From: Alphaproteobacteria bacterium | GTDB taxonomy: Bacteria; Pseudomonadota; Alphaproteobacteria; Micropepsales; Micropepsaceae | Direction: 5' to 3' | Assembly (NCBI GenBank): GCA_013697055.1 | Contig: JACCXK010000101.1 | Coordinates: 1-64,000, forward strand | Length of the DNA: 64,000 nucleotides | In this document: positions 34,504 to 42,762 of the stretch, piece by piece | How the letters are laid out: each line of letters opens with the position of its first letter | Position numbering within the stretch: the stretch's first letter is position 1 | Made by a program: the position numbers and the translations under genes | The notes under the pieces: generated by a model | Seen by the model: only the letters and a program-made list of their open reading frames with translations | What the model was told of the DNA's origin: nothing | Database searches by the model: none

Positions 34504-36261
34504 TTACAATTGATGAGACAGTCCGATCGTCGCCCGAAAATCAGACAGGCTTCCCGTGAATGGCGACAGTGATTGCAGAGAGGCCGAAGATGACCTTTCA
34601 AGGTATTGCACACTGGCATAGATACCGGTCTGCCTGGAGAGGCTGTAGCTCAGCCGACCCTGCAGCGCATAGGTTGCCGCATCGCCGCCGAACTGGTTGT
34701 CTCTGCCGTAGGACCCGCTTATCGTACCGTTCAGGAGAGGGGTGAGATCACGGCCAAGCGACACAATGGCGCCCCAGGAATCGGTTTTCGGCGGACCAAA
34801 GAATACGCCGCTCAGAATTGTTTTGCGCGTGGCATAAGCGCTGACGCTTGCATGGTTGCGGTCGAAATCTTCCATAAACGAAACAATAGCCGTCTGATAA
34901 CGCGATATAGTCTGGTCCAGGCCGACGCCGCCTTGCGACTGGATGCTGTAGGTTGATAGCGAAGCGGGCGAACCATTCCCCAAGACGTCCGCCGAGCCCA
35001 GCGAGCCGTCTGGACGGGCTGTGAGATTGGTCAAATTGTTAAGAAGCTGGCCCTCTGGCGTTTGCACGGTATCATCCACTGAGGCTGTAAGCAGAGCCCG
35101 GGGCGTGATGTTGTAACTTAGATTTCCCAAAAACGACGGGCTATTGTATTTCGATCCGCCTTCAACCTGCAGCGAAAAGTTCTGCCCAAAGGTCAGCCCG
35201 AAACCGGCCAAGGCTACTGGGCCTGACAAATCTTGAGAAAGCGGGATGGAATTGCTGATCGCATCGTATCCGCCAGTCACGATCAATGAAAATTCACGGT
35301 CGATCGCATAACGCAGGTTCGCAACGCCGACCTTTTCCGAAAGGAGGCTTTGTGTGCGGGCTGTCTCACTGACAGAGCCTACAAGATTCCATGTTAGGCG
35401 GTCGAAATCCGTACCACTAGATATTCTTTCGCTCAAGAACCGTGAAGTCGTGTCTTGCGCCCCAAATAACCCCGGAATAACAGGGATGTTCAGGGTTCCC
35501 GGCGGATTTGTGAAAAACGCTTGGCTGAAACTTGGAGTTGTTTCGGAAACTAGAAAGTTTCCGAGCTCGAAGCGAAAATCTGGGCTGACGGAATAGCCGT
35601 AGGAATTTTGGAACCCGTCGGGCACGACCCGATCACCGGCGGTCACTATTCCAACATTGCTGTTCACGATCGGCTGGGCGAATGCCCTGGTGCCCAAGGT
35701 CACATGATCGTGAATGATATCCAGGTTTGCGACTGCCTGCAGGTTGTTATTAATTTGGGTTGGTATCGAACCCTTGGCATAGAAATCCACTTGGCCAAAA
35801 TAGCTGACATCCAGGCTGACCCTGCGCGAATGTTCATGCATATAAATATTGCCGCCGAGCGAGGAGAGATAATCGGGTTGATTCCCTCCAACCGAAGTCC
35901 CGGCCGCATTCGTGACGTAGGATTCACTGAAATTCACGCTTGCGTCGAGTTGGAACTCTGGCGCAGGCGGCCCTTGGTTCTGCGGATAGAGTGTTCCAAA
36001 GCGGCGCTGCGCACGTGCGGGCGGCGGGACTATCGACGCGGGGGGGGCGGACGGGGGCGCCGATATTCCAGAGGCGCTCGGCACCTCCAACCCTCGCACA
36101 TCCTGGGCGTGAACGGATTGCGACGCGAACACAGCCGCGATTATTGCGGAAGAGACGCTGAGTCGCCTCAAACCGCTAATGTTGCCAGCAGGCGTACAGT
36201 GGTTGACCGGTCGCAATCGACAATTTCCGCGATCATGCTTAAGCCAGCAAGATACTGACAT
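34504..36261 (-). CDS. Outer-membrane beta-barrel protein, XrtA-associated
   Basis: A 585-residue exported protein. The signal peptide ends at 'FASQSVHA', preceded by an unusually long N-terminal extension of about 30 residues. A proline-rich linker follows, then about 470 residues of alternating amphipathic strands such as 'PEFQLDASVNFSESYVTNAA', 'RRVSLDVSYFGQVDFYAKG' and 'AATYALQGRLSYSLSRQTG'. It ends in 'ATIGLSHQL', a barrel-like terminus. It matches the uncharacterised barrel group regularly found beside exosortase A. Its ATG directly abuts the stop of the export lipoprotein gene, so translation is probably coupled. It may form or line the polysaccharide exit pore. Confidence 0.82.
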   Translation of the reverse strand: MSVSCWLKHDRGNCRLRPVNHCTPAGNISGLRRLSVSSAIIAAVFASQSVHAQDVRGLEVPSASGISAPPSAPPASIVPPPARAQRRFGTLYPQNQGPPAPEFQLDASVNFSESYVTNAAGTSVGGNQPDYLSSLGGNIYMHEHSRRVSLDVSYFGQVDFYAKGSIPTQINNNLQAVANLDIIHDHVTLGTRAFAQPIVNSNVGIVTAGDRVVPDGFQNSYGYSVSPDFRFELGNFLVSETTPSFSQAFFTNPPGTLNIPVIPGLFGAQDTTSRFLSERISSGTDFDRLTWNLVGSVSETARTQSLLSEKVGVANLRYAIDREFSLIVTGGYDAISNSIPLSQDLSGPVALAGFGLTFGQNFSLQVEGGSKYNSPSFLGNLSYNITPRALLTASVDDTVQTPEGQLLNNLTNLTARPDGSLGSADVLGNGSPASLSTYSIQSQGGVGLDQTISRYQTAIVSFMEDFDRNHASVSAYATRKTILSGVFFGPPKTDSWGAIVSLGRDLTPLLNGTISGSYGRDNQFGGDAATYALQGRLSYSLSRQTGIYASVQYLERSSSASLQSLSPFTGSLSDFRATIGLSHQL

Positions 36262-36894
36262 TTAGAAGAACGATTGGGGAATGATGATAATGTCGCCCGG
36301 ACGAAGGTCTGTATTGGCACTCAGATCGCCGCTTTTCAGCAGATCCGAAACCCGTACCGTCGTATTGGTTTCCTTGCCGTCAATCCTTCGCACGAGTTGT
36401 GTGCGATTGCCTGACGCAAAGGGAGTAAGCCCGCCTGCGGCGATCATCGCATCCAACACGGTCATATGCGCAGAGAAGGGTATGGCCTTTGGCGTGACCG
36501 CTTCACCGATGATTCGAACTTGCTGGTTATAAGGTCCAACAAAACTAGAGACGATGACCGTCACAGTCGGATCCGATACAAACTTTTTTAGCCTAGCCTC
36601 GATGTCATGGCCCAATTCTTCGGGCGTTCGTCCCGCGGCGACAACGTCGTTCGCAAGGGGCGTGGATATTCTGCCATCAGGCCTCACAGGAACGGAAGTT
36701 GACAGCTCCGCATTGTGCCAAACGGAAATTTGGAGCGCATCGCCGGGCCCGATGATGTAGGTGGCAGTTTCAGCCGGCGTCATCGAAACAGGAGGGGCGG
36801 GAGGCCCGCCGCGGGCGCAGCCCACCACGCTAAGCAACCCTGCAGAAAGCGCCAGCATGGCAAGACTGCGCATGAACGAAAAGCTGTGTCGCAT
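36262..36894 (-). CDS. Wza-like polysaccharide export lipoprotein
   Basis: A 210-residue outer-membrane lipoprotein. The lipobox 'LLSVVGC' places the lipidated Cys at residue 26. A polysaccharide biosynthesis/export domain follows with 'YIIGPGDALQISVWHNAELS', 'VRPDGRISTPLANDVVAAG' and a SLBB-like segment 'VRIIGEAVTPKAIPF'. It ends 'LRPGDIIIIPQSFF', the family ending. Its length matches the short exosortase-associated subgroup. The ATG at 36894 has AAGGGG about 9 nt upstream. It heads an operon with the barrel protein and FemAB gene. It forms the export channel with the chain-length and kinase proteins. Confidence 0.92.
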   Translation of the reverse strand: MRHSFSFMRSLAMLALSAGLLSVVGCARGGPPAPPVSMTPAETATYIIGPGDALQISVWHNAELSTSVPVRPDGRISTPLANDVVAAGRTPEELGHDIEARLKKFVSDPTVTVIVSSFVGPYNQQVRIIGEAVTPKAIPFSAHMTVLDAMIAAGGLTPFASGNRTQLVRRIDGKETNTTVRVSDLLKSGDLSANTDLRPGDIIIIPQSFF

Positions 36895-37108
36895 GATTTT
36901 AACCCCTTAAATATTGTCAGCCAGCCAAGCCGAGTTAGTAAGCTATTGATTCACAGTCCATATTGCAACGCACCCCTGTGCAGCTGGGGATTCGACCTCG
37001 GCTACTGGCGGTGGATACGTATTATCCTACATAACTCTATAGGTTGGATGAACCCCGATGTCGTTTGGCAAGCGCGGCTAAAAAGCCTCCTATCGAATTA
37101 ATATTGTG

Positions 37109-37133
37109 CAATTTCAACACCTTATTGAAATTG
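37109..37133. repeat. Inverted repeat with flanking direct repeat
   Basis: CAATTTCAA (37109-37117) and TTGAAATTG (37125-37133) pair perfectly across 7 nt. ATTGTGCA occurs at 37103-37110 and again at 37130-37137. It lies about 215 nt upstream of the export operon and looks like a regulator-binding site. Confidence 0.45.
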
Positions 37134-37420
37134 TGCAGCGTTGCAGCACAGTCGAAAAATCCGGCTCAGCGGTTAGGTTTTCACCTTTCGGCGGATGGCG
37201 CCAGGATGTTTCCGGTGGCGTGCCCGCGGGGTCGGCAATCGGCCTCGATCATCCCGAATACGGTGTCTTGGCGCGTCCGCAGGCCGACTGGGCGGATAGT
37301 TGGTGCCCCTCGCACGCTGTGGCAAACCCAGAACATGACGTTGCTCTGAAAACTTTGGCCTGGCAGGGCTGCGTTCGAAAGTTTCACTATGTCTCAAGAA
37401 CTGCGATCGAAATCGGAATT

Positions 37421-37465
37421 GCCGCTTTAAGTCTTGCGACTAAAAAAGGGCGGTCTTCATCTCGG
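37421..37465 (+). repeat. 45-nt direct repeat, copy A
   Basis: This 45-nt stretch matches 37616-37660 at 37 positions without gaps. Both contain GCCG-N-TTTAAGT, a CTAAAAAA tract and TCATCTC. Copies are 195 nt apart in the same orientation. Confidence 0.5.
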
Positions 37466-37615
37466 AGACAGAGGTTCCATCCCAACTTGGCGCTTGATGC
37501 CGCCCATTCATAAGGCTGTTTTGCTGGCGATGAAGGGAGCGTGTGGGTTTATAGTCGCCGCCAGGCGCGCATGCGGGACCTTCTGGATGTATCCAAAACC
37601 CATCCTGCATCGGAC

Positions 37616-37660
37616 GCCGGTTTAAGTGTTGCGTCTAAAAAAAGGCAGTTGTCATCTCAG
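37616..37660 (+). repeat. 45-nt direct repeat, copy B
   Basis: Second copy of the 45-nt element at 37421-37465, with 8 substitutions and no gaps. The origin is unknown; it could be a regulatory module or remnant of a local duplication. Confidence 0.5.
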
Positions 37661-37916
37661 TGCAAATGCGCGCATCGCAATCTTCCCAGGCGCACCGAAT
37701 TTTCCCGGTGAGTTTGCATTTAGTGGCTGGTCAGCTGTCGAATTATGGTTAAGGATATTGATAAGGGATCTGCGACGTTTAGTTTGGTGGCTGTCTTGGA
37801 GCTTTTAGGCAGCTACCTTGTAACTAAAGGATGCGGAGGGTTCTGCGGAACCGAGGACACCGCCATTTTATTTAGGCTGTGCGCGAGGGCATCTTGATGC
37901 TTTGCTCTTATCGCTT

Positions 37917-37969
37917 AAAGTGTTTTGCGTGCATGTAGTTGGTTGCTTAACAAGCTCTGAAAACACTTT
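37917..37969 (+). repeat. 10-bp inverted repeat with inner stem and T-run
   Basis: AAAGTGTTTT (37917-37926) pairs perfectly with AAAACACTTT (37960-37969). Inside the loop, GCTT and AAGC can form a second stem. A run of T follows on the plus strand. It lies about 120 nt before the acyltransferase gene. It could be a terminator for an unseen transcript or a leader structure. Confidence 0.4.
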
Positions 37970-38091
37970 TTTGGAGCCGCTCTCATGGGGATTGGATTTC
38001 AACAATAGCTCAAAATCGTTGGATCGATTTAGCGAGTTGTAACGCGTTTGGCTCCTAGAATTCGCAGGGGCTATAAAAGAGTGGCAACGCA

Positions 38092-38940
38092 ATGAACGCA
38101 CTAATTCGCAATGCCTTGACCAATCCCGCTGCAAACAATCTGCGCGGCGCAGACGAAACCTTGCTCGCTCAGCACGACCGTTATTTTTCTACGGTTCTTG
38201 CTGACTCGCCTGCTCTGATGAACGCGGCTCATGCATTGCGGTTTCAAGTCTATTGCCTCGAACGCAAGTTCGAAGATGCCGATGAGCACCCGGGCGGTCT
38301 CGAGGTGGACGCCTATGATGCGCACGCAATTCAGGGCGTGCTGTTCCATCGTCCCACGGGTGGCGCCATGGGGTCCGCGCGCTTGATACTTCCGGTATCC
38401 GACATAGAGGACAGCCTTCCGGTTATGTCGCTGCTCCGGTCGAGCTTGATGGACCTGTCCGATTACGTCAATCCGAACCAGTGCATAGAGGTTTCTCGTT
38501 TCGCGATCTCGAAGGAATTCCGCCGCCGCAAGTCGGATGACCTGGATGCTGCCCTGCCTACCCGCGCAGATTCATACCGCGAAACCAATCTGGCGTTTCT
38601 GAGTCTCTTGCAGTTTGTCTTGCGTGAGAGCGTTAAGCGCAAAATGTTCTTTTGGACAGCCGTGATGGAACCGAAATTCCTGCGCCTGTTGGCGCGCATG
38701 GGCATTTGCTATACCCCCATCGGGCCGATGGTCATGCATCACGGAATTCGGCAACCATGCTACTGCTACCTGCCGGACATGCTGGAGAATGCGCGCCGCC
38801 TGCAACCGCAATGTTGGGAAGTGCTTACCGACGGCGGTGTTCTTTATGAAGAACTCCAGGCCAATAAGGGGCGCTTGGTCCTCCCCCAGAAGAAAAAGTT
38901 TGATGTTGGGGGCCGCCCCCATTCACGCTTGGCAATCTAG
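38092..38940 (+). CDS. PEP-CTERM/exosortase-associated acyltransferase (autoinducer-synthase-like)
   Basis: A 282-residue protein of the GNAT-like fold related to acyl-homoserine-lactone synthases and recurrent near exosortases. Matching landmarks are 'ALMNAAHALRFQVYCLERKFED', 'DAHAIQGVLFHRPTGGAMGSARLILP', 'CIEVSRFAISKEFRRR' and 'FWTAVMEPKFLRLLARMGICYTPIGP'. AHL-synthase relatives take acyl groups from acyl-ACP or acyl-CoA; this subgroup's product is not known. It heads a run with a ThiF-like protein, a nitroreductase and a PEP-CTERM protein on the same strand. The ATG at 38092 gives the expected N-terminus. Confidence 0.87.
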   Translation: MNALIRNALTNPAANNLRGADETLLAQHDRYFSTVLADSPALMNAAHALRFQVYCLERKFEDADEHPGGLEVDAYDAHAIQGVLFHRPTGGAMGSARLILPVSDIEDSLPVMSLLRSSLMDLSDYVNPNQCIEVSRFAISKEFRRRKSDDLDAALPTRADSYRETNLAFLSLLQFVLRESVKRKMFFWTAVMEPKFLRLLARMGICYTPIGPMVMHHGIRQPCYCYLPDMLENARRLQPQCWEVLTDGGVLYEELQANKGRLVLPQKKKFDVGGRPHSRLAI

Positions 38941-39044
38941 CGGGCTGAGTTCTTACCGGCGAAATAAACTATAGACAGCCTGTATGCTACGCTCGCCGAG
39001 CGACTCGGCATAATCGGTCGAAAGCAGGCCGCGAGGATCAGGCA

Positions 39045-39950
39045 GTGAGCGGGAAGTTTTCTTACGAAGAGGCGTTTGATCGAAACCTGGGCTGGTTCAC
39101 GCAGAACGAGCAACAGGATTTTCGCGCCAAAACTATCGCCATAGCGGGGATGGGTGGCGTTGGCGGGGTTCATCTGCTGACGCTTGCGCGCCTGGGTGTT
39201 GGCGGCTTCCACATCGCTGATCTGGATACGTTCGAGCTGGCCAATTTCAATCGCCAAGTCGGCGCAACTATGTCCACGCTGGGGCAGGACAAAACATCCG
39301 TCCTGGCGCGCATGGCCAGCGATATCAATCCGCAGATGCGGCTAAAAGAGTTTTCGAATGGAATAAATGAGGGGAACATCCGGGAGTTTCTCTCCGGGGT
39401 GGATCTCTTCATCGATGGGTTTGACTTCTTCGCCGTCGACATCCGGAGGAAGACTTTCAAGCTGTGCAGAGAGCTTGGCATACCGGCCGTAACGGCAGCT
39501 CCCATTGGTATGGGCGTTGCGTTCCTGGCGTTCACGCCAGACGGGATGTCCTTTGAGGAATATTTCCGCTTCGACGGCAAATCTGATCTTCGTCAATATA
39601 TAAATTTCCTGCTCGGCCTGGCGCCGAATGGCATGCACCGCGCCTATCTCGTCGATCCCACGCGTGTGAACATCGCGAAAAAGAAAGCGCCATCCACCAT
39701 TGTAGGCGTGCAGCTTTGCGCGTCATTTACCGCGGCCCAGGTCGTGAAGATGCTGTTGAAGCGCGGAGAGGTGCGGCCCGCGCCTTACCACTATCACTTC
39801 GACGCCTATCTCAATAAGTTCCGGACATTCCGCAGTCCCGGAAACAACGGCTTTCTACAACGGCTGAAGGGCAATGTCGTAGAACGTCAAATCAAAAAGC
39901 AATTGGGATCTGCAGGCGATGACAAATCAGGCCTCGTCCAGGGCGGTTGA
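39045..39950 (+). CDS. ThiF/E1-like adenylyltransferase
   Basis: A 301-residue Rossmann protein of the E1/ThiF/MoeB superfamily. The nucleotide loop is GMGGVGG (35-41). 'HIADLDTFELANFNRQ' supplies the conserved Asp and Arg70, and 'GQDKTSVLA' supplies Lys83. The zinc-binding cysteine pairs and a clear catalytic cysteine of MoeB/UBA1 are not seen, so it may adenylate a small molecule or peptide without forming a thioester. The GTG start at 39045 has GAGG upstream. Its end overlaps the nitroreductase gene by 32 nt, so the two are coupled. Similar ThiF-nitroreductase pairs exist in other bacteria; their chemistry is not established. Confidence 0.85.
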   Translation: MSGKFSYEEAFDRNLGWFTQNEQQDFRAKTIAIAGMGGVGGVHLLTLARLGVGGFHIADLDTFELANFNRQVGATMSTLGQDKTSVLARMASDINPQMRLKEFSNGINEGNIREFLSGVDLFIDGFDFFAVDIRRKTFKLCRELGIPAVTAAPIGMGVAFLAFTPDGMSFEEYFRFDGKSDLRQYINFLLGLAPNGMHRAYLVDPTRVNIAKKKAPSTIVGVQLCASFTAAQVVKMLLKRGEVRPAPYHYHFDAYLNKFRTFRSPGNNGFLQRLKGNVVERQIKKQLGSAGDDKSGLVQGG

Positions 39951-41004
39951 ATCAGTCCTGGATATCGCGCGCTGGGCTCCGAGTGGGGACAACGCGCAGC
40001 CCTGGAGTTTTCGCGTCAGGGGCGGTCGTGATGTCGAAGTTCTTGTCCGGCGCACAAACCCCAACATTTATGAATATCGCCAGGGCGAGCCCACCCTTCT
40101 GTCGGCGGGTGCGCTGCTGGAAAATATGGAAATCGCCGCGCCCGCATTTGGATTGAAGGCAAACTGGCGGTTTGCCGGCTCGGCGGACGGCATTGATCAC
40201 ATTGACGTGCATTTTTCCGACGCTGATACCATTTCGGCGCCAGATCTTTTTGGCGAGATACTACGGCGCTCTGTGGACCGGCGCCCGTTCAAGATGCGCG
40301 CTCTTACCAGCGAGCAAAAGAACCGCCTCGCTGGAGCGTTGGACCAGGATATCGAGATTCAATGGTATGAAAGCTTGCCCGATCGCCGCGAGATTGCGGC
40401 GCTCAGCGGGCTGGCCACGAAGGTCCGCCTGACCATTCCGGAAACCTTTGCGGTCCACCGCGGGATCGTGGATTGGAAAAACAGGCACAGTGAGCAGGGC
40501 ATTCCTTCTCGGGCCCTGGGGATAGACCCGCTGACGTTGCAGCTCACGCGCTGGTCCATGGGAAGCTGGGGCCGCACACAATTTATGAACGCCCTCGGTG
40601 CGCCCACCTTTGCCTCTTTGCAGATGGACCTGTTGCCCGGGTTGTTTTGCGGGTCCTATTTCGCCATCCGCCTGAAGCGGCATTTCGACGGGCCGGACGC
40701 GGCCTTGGTGGAAACCCTACGAGCGGGGCAAGCGATTCAGCGGTTCTGGCTTATGGCAACCCAGCTAGGTCTGGTGATGCAACCCTGCGTTGCAATACTG
40801 GCATTCTGGGTGTATGCCGCAGCCGGCCGGGAATTTACCGCCAGCCCCAAGGCGCAAAAGATCGCCCATAAGCTTGCCTTGGGCGCTGACGCGATGTTCG
40901 GCCGGAACGAGGATATCGTTTTCTTGGGGCGGACCGGTTGGCCGCGCAGCACTTCCCAGGGCCGCTCCACAAGGCTGCCCTTGGCCCAGCTAATGGCCCG
41001 TTGA
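39919..41004 (+). CDS. Nitroreductase-like flavoprotein
   Basis: A 361-residue protein of the nitroreductase fold. The start 'AVESVLDIARWAPSGDNAQPW' is the typical FMN-binding entry. 'LRRSVDRRPF' and 'QAIQRFWLMATQLGLVMQP' match the middle and the late motif. 'IVFLGRTGWPRSTSQGRSTR' near the end resembles the C-terminal GxP region. It is longer than simple nitroreductases (about 200 residues), like members paired with ThiF proteins. The ATG at 39919 lies inside the ThiF gene. It may perform a redox step on a ThiF-activated or acylated intermediate. Confidence 0.83.
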   Translation: MTNQASSRAVESVLDIARWAPSGDNAQPWSFRVRGGRDVEVLVRRTNPNIYEYRQGEPTLLSAGALLENMEIAAPAFGLKANWRFAGSADGIDHIDVHFSDADTISAPDLFGEILRRSVDRRPFKMRALTSEQKNRLAGALDQDIEIQWYESLPDRREIAALSGLATKVRLTIPETFAVHRGIVDWKNRHSEQGIPSRALGIDPLTLQLTRWSMGSWGRTQFMNALGAPTFASLQMDLLPGLFCGSYFAIRLKRHFDGPDAALVETLRAGQAIQRFWLMATQLGLVMQPCVAILAFWVYAAAGREFTASPKAQKIAHKLALGADAMFGRNEDIVFLGRTGWPRSTSQGRSTRLPLAQLMAR

Positions 41005-41041
41005 GGCGCGAATAAGCACATTTCCAAAAGAGCCTGAATTC

Positions 41042-41058
41042 TGTAAATTAGGCTTACA
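41042..41058 (+). promoter_or_regulatory. Candidate PrsR upstream activator site (copy 2)
   Basis: TGTAAATTAGGCTTACA, 17 bp with TGTAA/TTACA ends. It starts 38 nt after the nitroreductase stop and lies 52 nt before the sigma-54 promoter at 41111. That is one helical turn further than in the two other copies. Confidence 0.6.
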
Positions 41059-41110
41059 CTTTCAGAAACTGGACCGAGATGGACCATTGATTCTGATGGG
41101 AAAATTCACT

Positions 41111-41125
41111 TGGCATCGTACTTGC
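41111..41125 (+). promoter_or_regulatory. Sigma-54 promoter of PEP-CTERM gene 2
   Basis: TGGCATCGTACTTGC has GG and GC at the exact 10-nt spacing and a TTGC box. The predicted start near 41137 gives a leader of about 59 nt to the ATG at 41196. The gene can therefore be transcribed independently of the three genes upstream. Confidence 0.75.
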
Positions 41126-41195
41126 TTTATATCTCGCCAAGCACCGGATGGCGTTGGGTCAGCTGGTTCGTCCAATATGCCGATGGAGAAATGAA

Positions 41196-42035
41196 ATGAA
41201 CTTGTTGAAAAAGACACTGCTCGCCGCCGGCGCCAGTGCCCTGTTAGCGGTGATGGGTTCGGGCGCTGCCGTCGCGTCCCCTATTTTCACCATCAGCCCG
41301 AATGTCATTCCCGGGATTTCGGGCTACGCCCCTTTCCAGGCAACTGATTTTTCTTATGCTTCTAATGCGACCGTTACTCAAACCGGCGCCACGACTCAAA
41401 CAGAAACCGGGTATGCTTATCTTACAGCCTTCGTGAATAACGGGCAGGGGTTGGGCATCAACGCCACGGGACTTGTTTCGCCTGTTAGTACTCTCGGCTT
41501 AGCGGATACTTACCAGGCATATTTGCGTTTTACCGCGACCGTTTCTGGCGTGACTGGCTTTGGCCCGGGCAACGTGGGAACCATCACAGCGTTCAATTTC
41601 AGCCTGTATGCGGATCCTAATAGGGACACGACTTTCGGTACGACTGGTTCTGTCACTGGTAATACCGGTAATGACGTCCTGTTGGCGACTGGAACGCTCC
41701 AGAGCGGCAGCGCGGGGTTTCAGACCACCACTGGTGCGCCGACGTTCAACGCCATCGACTTTTTCTCCGTGGTCAACGTAGCCGGCAATGGCCCGTATTT
41801 CAGCCAGCCTAACCCGTTCTACAATTTGGTGCTCACGTCCACCACAGCCGGCAGTGCTCAGAACGTTACTGTCACTGGCAGTGGTATTGGCGCTACCGCG
41901 GTTATTACCGGCATCACCGGTACGGCCAACTTCGCCTCTACCCCAGTACCTGAACCGATGACACTATCGTTGTTTGGTGTTGGCCTGGTCACTGCGGGCG
42001 CTCTGCGCCGCAGGGCAAAGGCCAAGAAGGCCTAG
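41196..42035 (+). CDS. PEP-CTERM sorted secreted protein 2
   Basis: A 279-residue exported protein. The signal peptide spans 'LLKKTLLAAGASALLAVMGS' and ends near 'AAVAS'. The body is Thr/Asn/Gly-rich and beta-rich, a choice-of-anchor-like domain with no recognisable enzyme. The C-terminus is a PEP-CTERM tag: VPEPMTLSLF, a short helix, then RRRAKAKKA. The ATG at 41196 has GGAG about 9 nt upstream and sits at the start of the signal peptide; the frame opens at 41148. A sigma-54 promoter and PrsR-like site lie upstream and a strong terminator lies downstream, so it forms its own transcription unit. Confidence 0.9.
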   Translation: MNLLKKTLLAAGASALLAVMGSGAAVASPIFTISPNVIPGISGYAPFQATDFSYASNATVTQTGATTQTETGYAYLTAFVNNGQGLGINATGLVSPVSTLGLADTYQAYLRFTATVSGVTGFGPGNVGTITAFNFSLYADPNRDTTFGTTGSVTGNTGNDVLLATGTLQSGSAGFQTTTGAPTFNAIDFFSVVNVAGNGPYFSQPNPFYNLVLTSTTAGSAQNVTVTGSGIGATAVITGITGTANFASTPVPEPMTLSLFGVGLVTAGALRRRAKAKKA

Positions 42036-42060
42036 AGAACCTTATCCGATTAAATGTGAG

Positions 42061-42090
42061 ACAGCGCCTTCGGGCGCTGTTTTGCTTTTA
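42061..42090 (+). terminator. Rho-independent terminator after PEP-CTERM gene 2
   Basis: ACAGCGCC and GGCGCTGT form an 8-bp stem closed by a TTCG tetraloop. TTTTGCTTTT follows. It begins 26 nt after the stop codon. Confidence 0.85.
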
Positions 42091-42762
42091 AGCATAATAT
42101 CCTTACATGCGAACCGTCCTATAAGGCGCAGGCGCCGTAGCTCATCCCGGCATTAGGAAATGTTCCGAGTTAATGGGCATGCTAGCTGCACAGCAAGTGG
42201 TACCAGATCAGCCTTACTCCCAACCGCCATCGCCTTTGGCTCCCTGATACCAAACAGACGTAGCAATAGCTCGGTTGACGCCGTTGGTAGTGGATTGTCC
42301 TAAGCGAAAATTTCGGTACTCCTGGCACGGTTGTGACGAGCTTTGGCAACCATGTCTTGATCAATGGCGGTGGCGGCGAGATCACCGACGGTGCGGCTGC
42401 GACGCGCCGCGGCAGGGCTGATAGGCCAAATATGCTTTACAAATCGCGGACATCATAAACAGCAGGTTTGGGCAACGATTCCTGCCTTTTCGCTTTGAAT
42501 CTTCTTCCGTAAATGCGCGCATGGGCCGCTGCCGGTATGGCGGACACGGCCCCATGGTGGAATCGCGTGGCGATAGCGAAGATTTTACGCCTGTGAGGCG
42601 CTGGTCACTTTCCCCCCGGACTACCCGTTCGAGCTATGCGTGTCACCACGGCCCGCATGAGCCGAATGTAGGGATACACAGCCGGTTAAGCCGCTTAGCC
42701 GGATCTGAGACTATCTCCCTGGCTATTTTTGGTCAGGGAACATGGTGGCCAGCCGTTTACAA
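42091..42762. other. Gene-free spacer with a possible coding remnant
   Basis: No intact gene. On the plus strand near 42299-42425 a frame reads 'ENFGTPGTVVTSFGNHVLI' followed by 'NGGGGEITDG', which looks like a fragment of a secreted beta-rich protein. Stops flank it, so it may be a remnant of an earlier PEP-CTERM-like or autotransporter-like gene. This is a weak impression. Confidence 0.3.

Larger units (their letters stand above)
36895..38091. other. Long gene-free region rich in repeats
   Basis: About 1.2 kb between divergent operons with no convincing gene. It holds an operator-like inverted repeat with a flanking direct repeat (37109-37133), two copies of a 45-nt element (37421 and 37616) and a long-stem inverted repeat (37917-37969). 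Open frames here have mixed codon use and no recognisable domains. Confidence 0.6.

Noticed and set aside
37421-37660. CRISPR-like repeats
   Set aside because: Only two imperfect copies 195 nt apart, with no regular spacers and no cas genes nearby.
37044-37808. Several short plus-strand frames in the 36.9-38.1 kb region
   Set aside because: They have no good ribosome sites, mixed codon use, and no recognisable sequence.
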